From Streptomyces sp. 1222.5 (GTDB taxonomy: Bacteria; Actinomycetota; Actinomycetes; Streptomycetales; Streptomycetaceae): a DNA stretch of 64,000 bases. A model generated the notes under the pieces. That model saw only the letters and a list, made by a program, of their open reading frames with translations, searched no databases and was not told the origin of the DNA. Positions 1-8,707 of this stretch are shown here, piece by piece. A program made the translations under genes and the position numbers. The DNA lies in contig NZ_FNSZ01000001.1 of assembly GCF_900105245.1 (NCBI RefSeq), forward strand, positions 7,872,001 through 7,936,000, read 5' to 3'. The first letter of the stretch is position 1; each line of letters starts with the position of its first letter.

Positions 1-177
1 CTTGCCCTCGACCTGGGACAGGTCGCCCATCCACTTGTCACCGGTGGTCTTCACGGGGACGACCTCGGTCCGCACTCCCGGGTGCAGTACGGCCAACTCG
101 GCGCGTACGCGCTCGACCTGAGCCAGCGCCATGGGCGAGTCGCGGGAGACGATACGGATGAGTTCCGGCACAGACAT
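1..177 (-). CDS. hemC: Hydroxymethylbilane synthase (porphobilinogen deaminase), N-terminal part, cut by window edge
   Basis: Only the first 59 codons are inside the window; the gene runs off the left edge. The visible protein starts MSVPELIRIVSRDSPMALAQ and carries the early HemC pattern R-x3-R-x-S-x-x-A-L-x-Q, followed by a TTGDKW stretch like the TxGD region that binds the growing tetrapyrrole. HemC joins four porphobilinogen units into hydroxymethylbilane in haem and corrin synthesis. The wording resembles a second, divergent HemC found in streptomycetes rather than the main hem-operon copy; that is recalled family knowledge, not a test. It lies 34 bp downstream of the aldehyde dehydrogenase stop and may be co-transcribed with it. 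The catalytic Asp and the dipyrromethane Cys lie outside the window, so activity cannot be judged. Confidence 0.75.
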   Translation of the reverse strand, partial: MSVPELIRIVSRDSPMALAQVERVRAELAVLHPGVRTEVVPVKTTGDKWMGDLSQVEGK

Positions 178-211
178 GGGGGACACGATAGACCCTGGGG
201 CCGGACCCCCG

Positions 212-1645
212 TCACAGCATGACGTGTTTCACCTGGGTGTAGTCGAGCAGGCCGGTGAGGGAGAGGTCACTGCCGTATCCGGAGTGCCGTACGCCCCCGT
301 GCGGCATCTCGGACACCGTCGTGCCATGGGTGTTGACCCAGACGATGCCGGTGTGCAGCTCCCGGCTCGCGCGCATCGCGCGGTCGTGGTCCCGGGTCCA
401 GACACTCGCCGCGAGCCCCTGGGGCACGCCGTTGGCCAGGCGGAGGGCCTCGGCCTCGCCGGTGAACGGCTGGACGGTGACGACCGGTCCGAACACCTCG
501 CTGCGGACGATCTCGTCCTCCTGGCGGGCCCCGGCCACCACCGTCGGCCGGTGGAAGTAGCCGGGCCCGTCGAGGGCCGTGCCGCCCGTGACGACCTCGG
601 CGTGGTCCGGCAGCCGCTCCAGCAGGCCCCGCACGGAGGCGAGTTGCACGGCGCCGGCCAGCGGACCGAAGTCGGCCCGCGCGTCGTCCGGGGCGCCGGG
701 CACCCGCTGGGCGGCCCGGCGGGCGAAGGCGTCCAGGAAGGTGTCGTGGATCCGCTCGTGGACCAGAATCCTGGTGGCGGCCGTGCAGTCCTGCCCCGCG
801 TTGTAGAAGGCCAGTGACGACAACTGTTCCGCCGCGTCGTCGAGATCGGCGTCCTCGTGGATCAGGACCGGCGCGTTGCCGCCGAGTTCGAGGTGCAGCC
901 GTTTGAGGTCGGCCGCCGCCGCGGCGGCGATCTCCTGTCCGGCGCGGACGCTGCCGGTGACGGCCACGAGCCGCACGTACCGGTGGGCGACGAGGGCGCG
1001 CCCGGTGTCCCGGTCGCCGCAGACGACGTTGAGCACGCCGGGCGGCAGGTGCTCGGCGGCCAGCCGGGCGAGGAGCACGGCCGAGGACGGTGTGGTGTCG
1101 GAGGGCTTCAGCACGACGGTGTTGCCGGCGGCGAGCGCGGGCGCGACCTTCCACACCGCCATCATCAACGGGTAGTTCCACGGGGTGATCTGGGCGCAGA
1201 CCCCGACCGGTTCGCGGCGCAGCAGTGAGGTGCGGCCCGGGGTGTACTCGGCGGCCGCGGCGCCCGGCAGGTTCCGGGCGGCTCCCGCGAAGTACCGCAG
1301 CACGTCGGTGATCGCGGGCAGTTCGTCCGCCAGGAACAGGGCGCGTGGCTTGCCCGTGTCGGTCACCTCCGCGTCGGCCACGGCCGCGGCCCGACGCTCC
1401 AGGGCGTCGGCGATGCGCAGCAGGGCGGTCTGCCGCTGCGCGGGCGTCGTCGACGACCAGCCGGGGAAGGCCTCCTGAGCGGCCCGGCAGGCCTCGTCGA
1501 CGTCCTCGCGCCCGGACAGCGGGGCCGTCCCGTGCAGGCGCCCGGTGGCCGGGTCGACCAGCCGCAGGGTGGCCCCGGAGGCGGCCGGCACCTCCTTGCC
1601 GCCGATGTGGTTGAGCACGGTCGTGAGGTGTTCGGGGTCAGCCAC
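212..1645 (-). CDS. Aldehyde dehydrogenase, probably gamma-aminobutyraldehyde type
   Basis: A full-length NAD(P)-dependent aldehyde dehydrogenase of 477 aa, the usual family size. Visible marks are the cofactor region TPWNYPLMM, the LELGGNAP glutamate motif and the catalytic Cys287 in GQDCTA. It is last in a minus-strand run after a polyamine ABC transporter and an FAD amine oxidase, and overlaps the oxidase stop by 8 bp, so translation is probably coupled. By that context it should oxidise the aminoaldehyde released by amine oxidation (for example 4-aminobutanal) to the amino acid. Substrate is inferred from neighbours; other small aldehydes are possible. Confidence 0.88.
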   Translation of the reverse strand: MADPEHLTTVLNHIGGKEVPAASGATLRLVDPATGRLHGTAPLSGREDVDEACRAAQEAFPGWSSTTPAQRQTALLRIADALERRAAAVADAEVTDTGKPRALFLADELPAITDVLRYFAGAARNLPGAAAAEYTPGRTSLLRREPVGVCAQITPWNYPLMMAVWKVAPALAAGNTVVLKPSDTTPSSAVLLARLAAEHLPPGVLNVVCGDRDTGRALVAHRYVRLVAVTGSVRAGQEIAAAAAADLKRLHLELGGNAPVLIHEDADLDDAAEQLSSLAFYNAGQDCTAATRILVHERIHDTFLDAFARRAAQRVPGAPDDARADFGPLAGAVQLASVRGLLERLPDHAEVVTGGTALDGPGYFHRPTVVAGARQEDEIVRSEVFGPVVTVQPFTGEAEALRLANGVPQGLAASVWTRDHDRAMRASRELHTGIVWVNTHGTTVSEMPHGGVRHSGYGSDLSLTGLLDYTQVKHVML

Positions 1646-2957
1646 GGCGCAGTGCCTCCTCGGCGGCGGCGCGCCCGGTGCGGACGGCGCCCTCCATGTA
1701 TCCGGCGACCCAGTGGTCCGAGCCGCAGACGTAGAACGGGGGTTCGTGGCGGCCGTGCAGCGGGCCGACCGCCATGACCTCGCCCGGCGGCCACTGGGTG
1801 ACGTAGCCCCGGGTCCACGGGTCGGTGCCCCACAGCCGCAGATGGCAGGCCGTCGGCCGCAGCGCCTCGTCGCCGAACATGCCGGCGATCTCGGCGAGCA
1901 GCTCGGGCGTGCGCAGAGCGGGCGGGGTGCCGAGCAGGACGCCGTACCGCTCGGGCGGGATCAGCGCCGACAGCACGCCCTCGTTCTGCGGCCAGGTGCT
2001 GCCCAGCACCCCCTCCGCCTCGGACAGGCCGTTGAGGCCGCCGTCCCGCCAGAAGGGACGGTCGTACACGGCGGCGAACTTCGCGGCCGTCGCCTGCCGC
2101 TGCCGGTGCAGGGAGGCGAGCCGGGCCTCGCTCACTCCGGTGACGGCGACGTCCCGCAGTGGCCCCACGGGCAGCGCGCTCACCACGGCGGTGGCGGTGA
2201 GGACCTCGCCGGTGACCAGCCGGACGCGGCAGTGGCCGGGCCGTACGTCCAGGGCGGCGACGGGTGAGCCGAGCCGTACGCGGGGGCCGAGACCGCGGCC
2301 GAGGACCTCGGCGAGGGTCGCCGAGCCGGCCGCAAGCTTCAACCCCTCCCAGTCGTCGTAGTCGTAGTCGCCGCCGCCCGAGCCGGGGACCGCCGCGCTC
2401 TTGCGCAGCGCTGCCAGCAGGGAGATCCGTTCGTAGGAGCCGCCGGCCAGGGCGAGCTGGCCGATCTCCCACAGGCGGACCACGGCCGGGGTGGCGTGCC
2501 GGGAGCGCAGCCAGCCGGCCACGGACAGCCGGTCCAGGGCGGCGGCGTCGGGGTGCGACCAGGGGTCGTCGGGGTCGACGCCGGCGGCCAGGGCGCCGAA
2601 CTCCGCGCCCAGCTTGTCGTGCAGGGCGGCGTCCCCGGGGCCGAACCAGTGCGGCGGATCGCCGGCCGAGCGGCCCTCCGGTGTGGCCCGGGTGATCCGG
2701 CCGGGCTCGGCCACGTAGCTGGGGACGAGTTCGAGGCCGAGTTCCCCGGCGAGTCGCAGATAGGCGGTGTGCCCGCGGCCGACCACCTCGCCGCCCAGCT
2801 GGACGGTGCGGCCGTCGGGGGTGCGGGTCTGCTCGACCCGGCCGCCGACGCGGTCACGGGCCTCCAGGACGAGTACGTCGGTGCCGGCGGCCGCCAGGTC
2901 CCGGGCGGCGGCTAGGCCGCCCAGTCCGGCGCCGAGCACGATCACGTCGTGATGCAT
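1638..2957 (-). CDS. FAD-dependent amine oxidase (flavin monoamine oxidase family)
   Basis: The 439-aa protein opens with the dinucleotide-binding pattern VLGAGLGGLAAARD and a downstream LEARDRVGGR motif typical of the monoamine/polyamine oxidase flavoprotein family. A C-terminal GSDHWVAGYMEGAVRTGR segment matches the family's second FAD-binding region. It sits between potA (27 bp upstream) and the aldehyde dehydrogenase it overlaps. It is therefore expected to deaminate imported putrescine, spermidine or related amines to aminoaldehydes, with oxygen as electron acceptor. No signal peptide is visible, so it is probably cytoplasmic. Exact amine preference cannot be read from the sequence. Confidence 0.85.
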   Translation of the reverse strand: MHHDVIVLGAGLGGLAAARDLAAAGTDVLVLEARDRVGGRVEQTRTPDGRTVQLGGEVVGRGHTAYLRLAGELGLELVPSYVAEPGRITRATPEGRSAGDPPHWFGPGDAALHDKLGAEFGALAAGVDPDDPWSHPDAAALDRLSVAGWLRSRHATPAVVRLWEIGQLALAGGSYERISLLAALRKSAAVPGSGGGDYDYDDWEGLKLAAGSATLAEVLGRGLGPRVRLGSPVAALDVRPGHCRVRLVTGEVLTATAVVSALPVGPLRDVAVTGVSEARLASLHRQRQATAAKFAAVYDRPFWRDGGLNGLSEAEGVLGSTWPQNEGVLSALIPPERYGVLLGTPPALRTPELLAEIAGMFGDEALRPTACHLRLWGTDPWTRGYVTQWPPGEVMAVGPLHGRHEPPFYVCGSDHWVAGYMEGAVRTGRAAAEEALRRG

Positions 2958-2984
2958 CAGTTTCGCTCTCCGGTTCGGGCGCGG

Positions 2985-4064
2985 TCAGGCCATGACCAGG
3001 CAGTGCTCGGGGCGCCAGGCGAACTCCACGGTCTCGCCGCCGCTCCAGCGGTCCTCCATGCGGGCGCGGTCCGTGTTCTGCTCCAGCACCGACAGGGTGA
3101 CGCCGGGGGCGAGCTCGATGAGGTAGGTGGTGGTCGCGCCGCTGTAGACGGTCTCGCGGATCACCCCGCTGAGCACCGACATGCCCGGTTCGAAGTCGGA
3201 CAGCCAGATCTTCTCGGGGCGGACGGAGACGCTGACGGCGGTCCCCTCCGTGATGCCGGAACGGTGGCCGACCGGCAGGGCGGGGCCCTTGTCCAGGGCG
3301 ACCTCGCCACCGCGGTAGGTGCCCGTCATCAGGTTGGAGGTGCCCATGAAGGAGGCGACGAAGCGGCTCGCCGGGTGCTCGTAGATGTCCTCGGGGGTGC
3401 CGCACTGCTCGACCCGGCCGGCGTTCATCACGGCGATCCGGTCGGACATGGTGAGCGCCTCGTCCTGGTCGTGGGTGACGAAGACGAAGGTGATGCCGAC
3501 CTCGCGCTGGATCTGCTTCAGCTCCACCTGCATCTGCCGGCGCAGCTTCAGGTCGAGGGCCGCGAGCGGCTCGTCCAGGAGGAGGACGGCGGGCCGGTTG
3601 ACCAGGGCGCGGGCCAGGGCGACGCGCTGGCGCTGGCCGCCGGAGAGGGTGCGGGGCTTGCGCTCGGCCAGGCCGCCGAGCTGGACCAGGTCCAGCATCT
3701 CGGCCACCCGCCTGCGGGTCTCGGTCCGGTCGACGCCCTTGCGCTTGAGGCCGAAGCCGATGTTGTCGGCGATGCTCAAGTGGTCGAAGAGGGCGTAGCT
3801 CTGGAAGACGGTGTTGACGTTGCGCTTGTTGGGCGGCAGCCCGGTCACGTCCTCGCCGGCCAGCAGCACCGAGCCCTCGGTGGGGTCGGTGAACCCGCCG
3901 ATCATGCGCAGTGAGGTGGTCTTGCCGCAGCCGGAGGGGCCGAGCAGCGAGAAGAAGTGGCCGGCCTCGATGTCGAGGTCGAGGTCGCGCACGGCGAAGG
4001 AGTCCGCGTACTGCTTGGAGACGCCGTCGAGCCGGACGGCCGGGGTCGCGTCGGTCGCGTCCAT
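2985..4064 (-). CDS. potA: Polyamine ABC transporter ATP-binding protein
   Basis: A 359-aa ATPase with Walker A GPSGCGKTT (residues 42-50), the LSGGQRQRVA signature, Walker B VLLLDEPLAALD and a switch histidine in VTHDQDEAL. The C-terminal third (about residues 245-359) is the TOBE-type regulatory domain of the PotA/MalK group. It powers import of putrescine or spermidine through PotBC. The start is 4 bp from the potC stop, in the operon potD-potB-potC-potA. The gene order matches known pot operons apart from PotD being first. Sugar or thiamine importers share this fold, but the PotD-like partner favours polyamines. Confidence 0.9.
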   Translation of the reverse strand: MDATDATPAVRLDGVSKQYADSFAVRDLDLDIEAGHFFSLLGPSGCGKTTSLRMIGGFTDPTEGSVLLAGEDVTGLPPNKRNVNTVFQSYALFDHLSIADNIGFGLKRKGVDRTETRRRVAEMLDLVQLGGLAERKPRTLSGGQRQRVALARALVNRPAVLLLDEPLAALDLKLRRQMQVELKQIQREVGITFVFVTHDQDEALTMSDRIAVMNAGRVEQCGTPEDIYEHPASRFVASFMGTSNLMTGTYRGGEVALDKGPALPVGHRSGITEGTAVSVSVRPEKIWLSDFEPGMSVLSGVIRETVYSGATTTYLIELAPGVTLSVLEQNTDRARMEDRWSGGETVEFAWRPEHCLVMA

Positions 4065-4068
4065 GGGG

Positions 4069-4950
4069 TCACTCTCCGGAGAGGATGTCGAGGCCGCCGC
4101 GGCGGCCGAAGAGGCGCGGGATGAACAGCGCGAGGGCGATCAGGCAGATGGATCCGGCGAGCATCAGGGTGCCGACGGCGTTGATGGTCGGCTGCACCCC
4201 GAAGCGGATCGCGGAGTAGATCCGCACCGACAGCGGCTGGGGGTCGACGCCGGTGGTGAAGTAGGCGAGCACGAAGTCGTCGAAGACGAGCGCGAAGATC
4301 AGTACGGCGCTCGCGAGCACGGCGGGCAGCAGGGCCGGCAGGGTGACCAGGCGGACCGCCTGCCAGCGGGTGGCCCCGAGGTCCATCGCGGCCTCCTCCA
4401 CCTCCGGGTTCAGCGCGGCGACGCGGGAGCGGAGGATGACGGTGACGTAGGAGATGGAGAAGGTGATCTCCGACAGCATGACCGTGCCCGTGGACAGGGT
4501 CACGCCGAGGCCCTTGAACAGCAGCATCGACGCGACGCCGGTGACGATCTCGGGGGTGATCAGCGGGACGAGCATGACGAGTCCGGCGAGCGAGCCGAGC
4601 CGGGTGCGGGAACGCACGAGGCCGAGCGCGAGGGCCACGCCGAGGAGCACCGAGCCCGCCATCGCCACCAGCGCGATCCGCAGGCTGGTGCCGAGCGAGG
4701 CGAGGAGCACGTCGTCCTGGGCGAAGGCGCGGTACCAGCGCAGGCTGAACCCGCCGAACACGGTCAGGGACTTCTTGGAGTTGAAGGAGAACAGCGCGAC
4801 GACCGCGATGGGCAGGTACAGCAGCGCGAAGAACAGCCCGGTGACGGCGAGGAGGACGCGCGGCCTGCGTTCGGCGCGGCCGCGCCGCGAGCGGGATTTC
4901 GCGGCGGTCCGGGCGGGAGCGGCGGCCGGGGGCGGTTTGATCAGGGTCAT
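4069..4950 (-). CDS. potC: Polyamine ABC transporter permease PotC-like
   Basis: A 293-aa inner-membrane permease starting MTLIKPPPAAAPARTAAKS, with a basic N-terminal tail, a first hydrophobic segment LLAVTGLFFALLYLPIAVV and about six membrane spans in all. The EAA-type cytoplasmic loop that contacts the ATPase is seen as EEAAMDLGATRWQAVRLVTLP. The start was placed at the ATG overlapping the potB stop by 4 bp (ATGA), which indicates translational coupling. With PotB it forms the membrane channel of the polyamine importer. The open frame extends upstream through potB in another phase, but that part is a shadow. Confidence 0.9.
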   Translation of the reverse strand: MTLIKPPPAAAPARTAAKSRSRRGRAERRPRVLLAVTGLFFALLYLPIAVVALFSFNSKKSLTVFGGFSLRWYRAFAQDDVLLASLGTSLRIALVAMAGSVLLGVALALGLVRSRTRLGSLAGLVMLVPLITPEIVTGVASMLLFKGLGVTLSTGTVMLSEITFSISYVTVILRSRVAALNPEVEEAAMDLGATRWQAVRLVTLPALLPAVLASAVLIFALVFDDFVLAYFTTGVDPQPLSVRIYSAIRFGVQPTINAVGTLMLAGSICLIALALFIPRLFGRRGGLDILSGE

Positions 4951-5846
4951 CGGCGCGCCTCCGCCTCGTCCTTGCGGGTGCGCCGCAGGTAGCCGAACAT
5001 CCCGAGCAGCAGCACCAGCATCAGCAGCATGGTCAGCGCCGAGCCCAGGGGCCAGTTCTGGCCCTGGAAGAACTTGTCCTGGATCAGGTTCCCGATCATG
5101 ATCTGGTCCGGGCCTCCCATGAGCTGCGCGCTGACGAAGTCGCCCATGGCGGGCAGGAACACCAGGACCAGCCCGGCGGCGGCGCCCTGCCGGGTGGCGG
5201 GCAGGGTGACGAAGAAGAAGGTCCGCACCGGTCCGCCGTACAGGTCGCGGCCGGCCTCGATGAGAGAGACGTCCAGCCGTTCCAGGGCCGCGTACAGCGG
5301 GATGATCATGAAGACGACGAAGCCGTAGACGAGGCCCGCGACCACGCCGATCCCGGTGTTGAGGATCCTGGTGTCGTCGTCGGCGAGGCCGATCGCGCGC
5401 AGGGCGCGGAGCAGGGGCCCGTCGTCCGAGAGGACGACCGACCAGCCGTACATGCGGACCAGGTAGTTGGCGAAGAACGGCACCACGATCGCGGCGATCA
5501 GCGCGTTCTTGTACCGGCCGCCGTGCAGGGCGATGGTGTACGCCACCGGATAGGCGATCAGCAGGCAGATCAGGCAGGTCAGCAGCGCGTAGCCGAGGGA
5601 GCGGGCGAGGACCTCGGTGTAGGCGGGGTCGGCGAGGGCGCGGACGCCGGCGAGGTCGAAGCCGAAACGCGGGTTGCCGAGTTCGTCGGTGGTGCCGACG
5701 GCGAGTACGGCGACGAGGATCAGCGAGGCGACCAGGAAGCCGGTCATCCACAGGGTGCCGGGCAGCATGAACCAGGTCCACATGCGGCTGCCGCCGGTGT
5801 CCGGTTTGCGGCGCCGGGTGCGGGAGGAGGGGCGGAGCAGTGTCAT
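4947..5846 (-). CDS. potB: Polyamine ABC transporter permease PotB-like
   Basis: A 299-aa permease beginning with a basic region and the hydrophobic span MWTWFMLPGTLWMTGFLVA. Six membrane segments can be followed, with the EAA-like loop at SLIEAGRDLYGGPVRTFFFVTLP. It lies 3 bp after the substrate-binding protein gene and overlaps potC by 4 bp, so it belongs to the same transcript. It pairs with PotC as the heteromeric channel for polyamine uptake. Substrate assignment depends on the adjacent PotD-like protein and the amine catabolic genes downstream. Confidence 0.9.
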   Translation of the reverse strand: MTLLRPSSRTRRRKPDTGGSRMWTWFMLPGTLWMTGFLVASLILVAVLAVGTTDELGNPRFGFDLAGVRALADPAYTEVLARSLGYALLTCLICLLIAYPVAYTIALHGGRYKNALIAAIVVPFFANYLVRMYGWSVVLSDDGPLLRALRAIGLADDDTRILNTGIGVVAGLVYGFVVFMIIPLYAALERLDVSLIEAGRDLYGGPVRTFFFVTLPATRQGAAAGLVLVFLPAMGDFVSAQLMGGPDQIMIGNLIQDKFFQGQNWPLGSALTMLLMLVLLLGMFGYLRRTRKDEAEARR

Positions 5847-5849
5847 GTC

Positions 5850-6977
5850 TCAGCCCGCCTTCACATGGGTCCAGGCGGTGTCGCGGGCGTCCTCCGCCGC
5901 GCGGTCGCCGTTGCGGAAGAACAGGTCCGCCTTGAGGTCGGCCTCGGTGACCAGGCACTCGGGGAAGGGCTCGACGAGGGCGGCGTAGACCTTCTCGGTG
6001 CCGGCGACCGGCATCGGGTAGCCGATGTACTCGATGTTCTTCTTCACGTTCTCCGGCCGGAGCATGTAGTCGATGAAGAGCATCGCGGTGCCGGGGTGTG
6101 GGGCGTTCCAGGGGATGGCGTAGCAGTCGGAGTTGATCGGTGTCCCCTCCCTGGGGGCCTGGAAGCCGAAGACGGAGGGGTCCTTGGCCTGGTTGAGCAT
6201 GGCGGCCATGTCACCGCTCCAGGCCTGGGTCATGACCGCGTTACCGTTGAGGAGGTTGTTGTAGCTGTCGCTGGAGAAGCCGCGCAGCCGGGGCCGCAGG
6301 GTGCCCAGCAGGGACGTGATGCGGTCGAGGTCGCCGGTGTCGCCGGTGCTGACGGGCAGGCCGAGTTCCAGGGCGCCCATGCCGAGGACCTCGTCGCGGT
6401 CGTCGAGCAGGAACACCTTGCCGCGGGCCTTGTCGCTCCACAGGTCCTTCCAGGACCCGGTGAGCTCGCCGATCCGGTCGCGGCGCCAGCCGATGCCGGT
6501 CTTGTAGGCGGTGAAGGGGACGGTGTGCGCGGAGCCCGGGTCGTACCACGGGTCCGCGAAATAGCCGTAGGTGCCGAAGATCGCGTGGGCGTTGGTGAGC
6601 CGGCTGTGGTCGATCCGGCGCAGCCGGCCCCCGCGGACCAGGCGCTGGGCCCACTTGGCGGTGGGGAAGACGATGTCGTACCGGTTGCCCGCGTTGAGCT
6701 TGGCGACCATGCCCTCCATGGAGTCGAAGTTCGACTGCACGACCTTGACGCCGTACTCCTTCTCGAAGCCCTTGAAGACGGAAGGATCCACGTAGTCGGC
6801 CCAGTTGAAGTAGACGAGGTCGCCGTCGACGCGGGGCCGGACGGGGGCGAGGTCCTTCGCGTCGGGTTGGCGCGCGGGCATGAACCCGCAGCCTGCGGCC
6901 GCGGCGCCCAGCAGTCCGCCGGCGCCCGCGCGCAGAAGGGCGCGGCGGGTCGGTGGGATGGGTGGAACGGGGGACAT
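5850..6977 (-). CDS. potD: Polyamine ABC transporter substrate-binding lipoprotein (PotD-like)
   Basis: A 375-aa extracytoplasmic binding protein. The N-terminus has TRRALLRAGAGGLLGAAAAGC, a twin-arginine-like signal ending in a lipobox cysteine, so it is likely a membrane-anchored lipoprotein. The mature part has the PotD-type opening VYFNWADYVDPSVFKGFEKE and AVMTQAWSGD, as in spermidine/putrescine-binding proteins. It is the first gene of the minus-strand pot operon. The 174-bp gap upstream, after the Rieske gene, would hold its promoter; no clear operator was seen there. Confidence 0.9.
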   Translation of the reverse strand: MSPVPPIPPTRRALLRAGAGGLLGAAAAGCGFMPARQPDAKDLAPVRPRVDGDLVYFNWADYVDPSVFKGFEKEYGVKVVQSNFDSMEGMVAKLNAGNRYDIVFPTAKWAQRLVRGGRLRRIDHSRLTNAHAIFGTYGYFADPWYDPGSAHTVPFTAYKTGIGWRRDRIGELTGSWKDLWSDKARGKVFLLDDRDEVLGMGALELGLPVSTGDTGDLDRITSLLGTLRPRLRGFSSDSYNNLLNGNAVMTQAWSGDMAAMLNQAKDPSVFGFQAPREGTPINSDCYAIPWNAPHPGTAMLFIDYMLRPENVKKNIEYIGYPMPVAGTEKVYAALVEPFPECLVTEADLKADLFFRNGDRAAEDARDTAWTHVKAG

Positions 6978-7151
6978 GAAGCGTCCTCTCCGTCGAGGAA
7001 CGGCACAAGTCCAGGGCGGACCGGCTGGTCGGCTCGCTGCGGGCCCTGACTCCGCAGTGAAGACCGGTCTGGGGTGGTGCGGACGCGCGTCAGCGGGGGA
7101 GGGGTAAGCCCGGCGGGAGGCGCACCGGACGTGGGCGCGGGGCGGAGGGCG

Positions 7152-8351
7152 TCACGGGGCGGTCCCCTCGGGGGCGAACGGCGCGGTCCCCTCCAGGTCG
7201 TCCCGGACCCGGCGGGCGAACCAGCCGACGGCGGCCTCGCGGCGCGAGAGCGGTCCCGGTTCGAAGCCGGGCGTGGTGAGGCCGGCCTGTACGCGTTCCA
7301 CCAGCTCTGCGTCCTCGTCGTTGGTGACCCAGCCGATGTGGATGTTGAGCCGGCGGGCCAGCCGGGTGCGGACGCCCGCCCCGTGCCTGGTGTAGAAGGC
7401 GCCGGGGATCGCCGCCCGGTCCTGGGCGGTGGGCAGGGCGGTCCACGCGAGCACGTGGTCAGGGTAGAAGTCGATGAGCGTGTTCGGGTAGATCACGGCG
7501 TACCGCCAGACCCGGCGGTCGGCCTCGGTCAGCCCCGGCATCGGGGAGGCGAGGCGCTGGTAGAGCCGCTCGGTCCAGTTCGAGGACGGCTTGTCGCGCA
7601 GCGGGGACTCGAACAGGACGTAGTTCTCCTGCACGTCCACCGTGTACGCCTGGTAGTCGAGCAGGCGCATCAGCGCGGGGTGGGCGACGGGGACGTGGTA
7701 GCCCTCCAGGTAGTTGTCGACGATCACCTTCCAGTTGGCGTTCTGCTCCTCGCCGTCGGCGAGGTCGTGGATGCGGTGCTTGCCGACGGGCACCAGGTCC
7801 GCCCCGGCGTAGCGGCCGACGGCCTCGGCGAGTCCCTTGCAGGATTCGGCGAGGGGTGTCGCCTCCATGTCGAGGTTGACGAAGACGAAGCCGAGGAACG
7901 ACTCGACGTTGACCGGGTGCAGTCCGAGGCGGGGCTTGTCCAGGCAGGGGATCCGGCGGGCTTCCGGGGCGCCGACCAGGCGTCCGTCCAGTTTGTAGGT
8001 CCAGCCGTGGTAGGGGCAGCGGATCGCCCTGCCCTCCGGTTCCGGGGCGGTGACCAGGCGGGTGCCGCGGTGGCGGCAGACGTTCAGGTGGGCGGCGAGG
8101 CCGCCGTCCTCGGTGCGGACGACCAGGACCTCGCGGCCGGCGACCGTGGCGGTCAGACGGGCGCCCGGCCCGGGCAGGTCGGACTCGTGGCAGGCGAGCT
8201 GCCAGGACCTGGCGAAGATGTGCTCGGTCTCGGCCGCTCTGACGGCCGGATCGGTGTAGTAGCGCGCGGACAGCGCTTTCCCGGGATCCTCTTCGGGTGC
8301 CTGGGGCGGATTCACCGGTGCGGTGTCGGCCCGGGTGGTCGAGGGGTGCAT
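7152..8351 (-). CDS. Rieske-type non-haem iron oxygenase, alpha subunit
   Basis: A 399-aa protein with a Rieske [2Fe-2S] site C92-R-H94 ... C112-P-Y-H115 and a mononuclear iron site in DNYLEGYHVPVAH (His219, His224; a later Asp completes the triad). It resembles the ring-hydroxylating/choline and glycine-betaine monooxygenase group. Length fits that family. The ATG at 8351 was chosen because GGAGGAGGACCCC precedes it; a longer frame extends to 8432 but lacks a site. Its promoter faces the NuoF-like/ferredoxin operon across two palindromes, so those proteins may deliver its electrons. The substrate is unknown: an aromatic acid, or a quaternary amine given the polyamine genes next door. Confidence 0.85.
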   Translation of the reverse strand: MHPSTTRADTAPVNPPQAPEEDPGKALSARYYTDPAVRAAETEHIFARSWQLACHESDLPGPGARLTATVAGREVLVVRTEDGGLAAHLNVCRHRGTRLVTAPEPEGRAIRCPYHGWTYKLDGRLVGAPEARRIPCLDKPRLGLHPVNVESFLGFVFVNLDMEATPLAESCKGLAEAVGRYAGADLVPVGKHRIHDLADGEEQNANWKVIVDNYLEGYHVPVAHPALMRLLDYQAYTVDVQENYVLFESPLRDKPSSNWTERLYQRLASPMPGLTEADRRVWRYAVIYPNTLIDFYPDHVLAWTALPTAQDRAAIPGAFYTRHGAGVRTRLARRLNIHIGWVTNDEDAELVERVQAGLTTPGFEPGPLSRREAAVGWFARRVRDDLEGTAPFAPEGTAP

Positions 8352-8448
8352 GGGGTCCTCCTCCGCGCCGCGGCGACGGCGATGGGCGGTGAGGCTGCGG
8401 GCGGGACGACGGCCCACGGTGCCGTTGCGCACCTGGCGTGTCCCGGCT

Positions 8449-8464
8449 GACTAATTGGTTAGTC
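8449..8464. promoter_or_regulatory. Palindromic operator 1, TetR-type
   Basis: The 16-bp element GACTAATTGGTTAGTC has perfect 6-bp arms (GACTAA/TTAGTC) around TTGG. Its size and symmetry suit a TetR-family dimer. It lies 98 bp upstream of the Rieske start. The likely ligand-sensing regulator is the TetR gene at the end of the plus-strand operon; that link is inference. Confidence 0.6.
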
Positions 8465-8505
8465 AGAGTGGGACCGGCGGGGGGCCAAGTCAAGACTTGT
8501 GGCCT

Positions 8506-8521
8506 GACTAATCAGTTAGTT
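8506..8521. promoter_or_regulatory. Palindromic operator 2, TetR-type
   Basis: GACTAATCAGTTAGTT repeats the arms of operator 1 with one end base changed; the centres of the two sites are 57 bp apart. A second near-identical site in the same divergent gap makes chance unlikely and suggests joint control of both directions. Confidence 0.6.
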
Positions 8522-8707
8522 AGTGTCGGTGGCAGGTCGGACGCGTCGGCTCCAGCAGAGGGCTGCCCGGACGCGTCCCGTGATTCCGCGGCCCTCGTGC
8601 GCCGCCCCGCTCCCACCTCCCCGCAGGGACCGGAGCACCCCCTACCCGCCATCGCCGCGCCACCCCGTTCCCGGCCCCGGGACCGGTGCGCCCCCCCGGA
8701 GGCACGC

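Larger units (their letters stand above)
8352..8707. promoter_or_regulatory. Divergent promoter region between Rieske gene and acyl-CoA operon
   Basis: This 356-bp gap separates two outward-facing genes and holds no convincing coding frame. It carries two related palindromes (listed separately) near 8449-8521, in a locally AT-richer patch, where both promoters are expected. The rest, 8522-8707, is GC-rich with nothing recognised. Confidence 0.6.
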
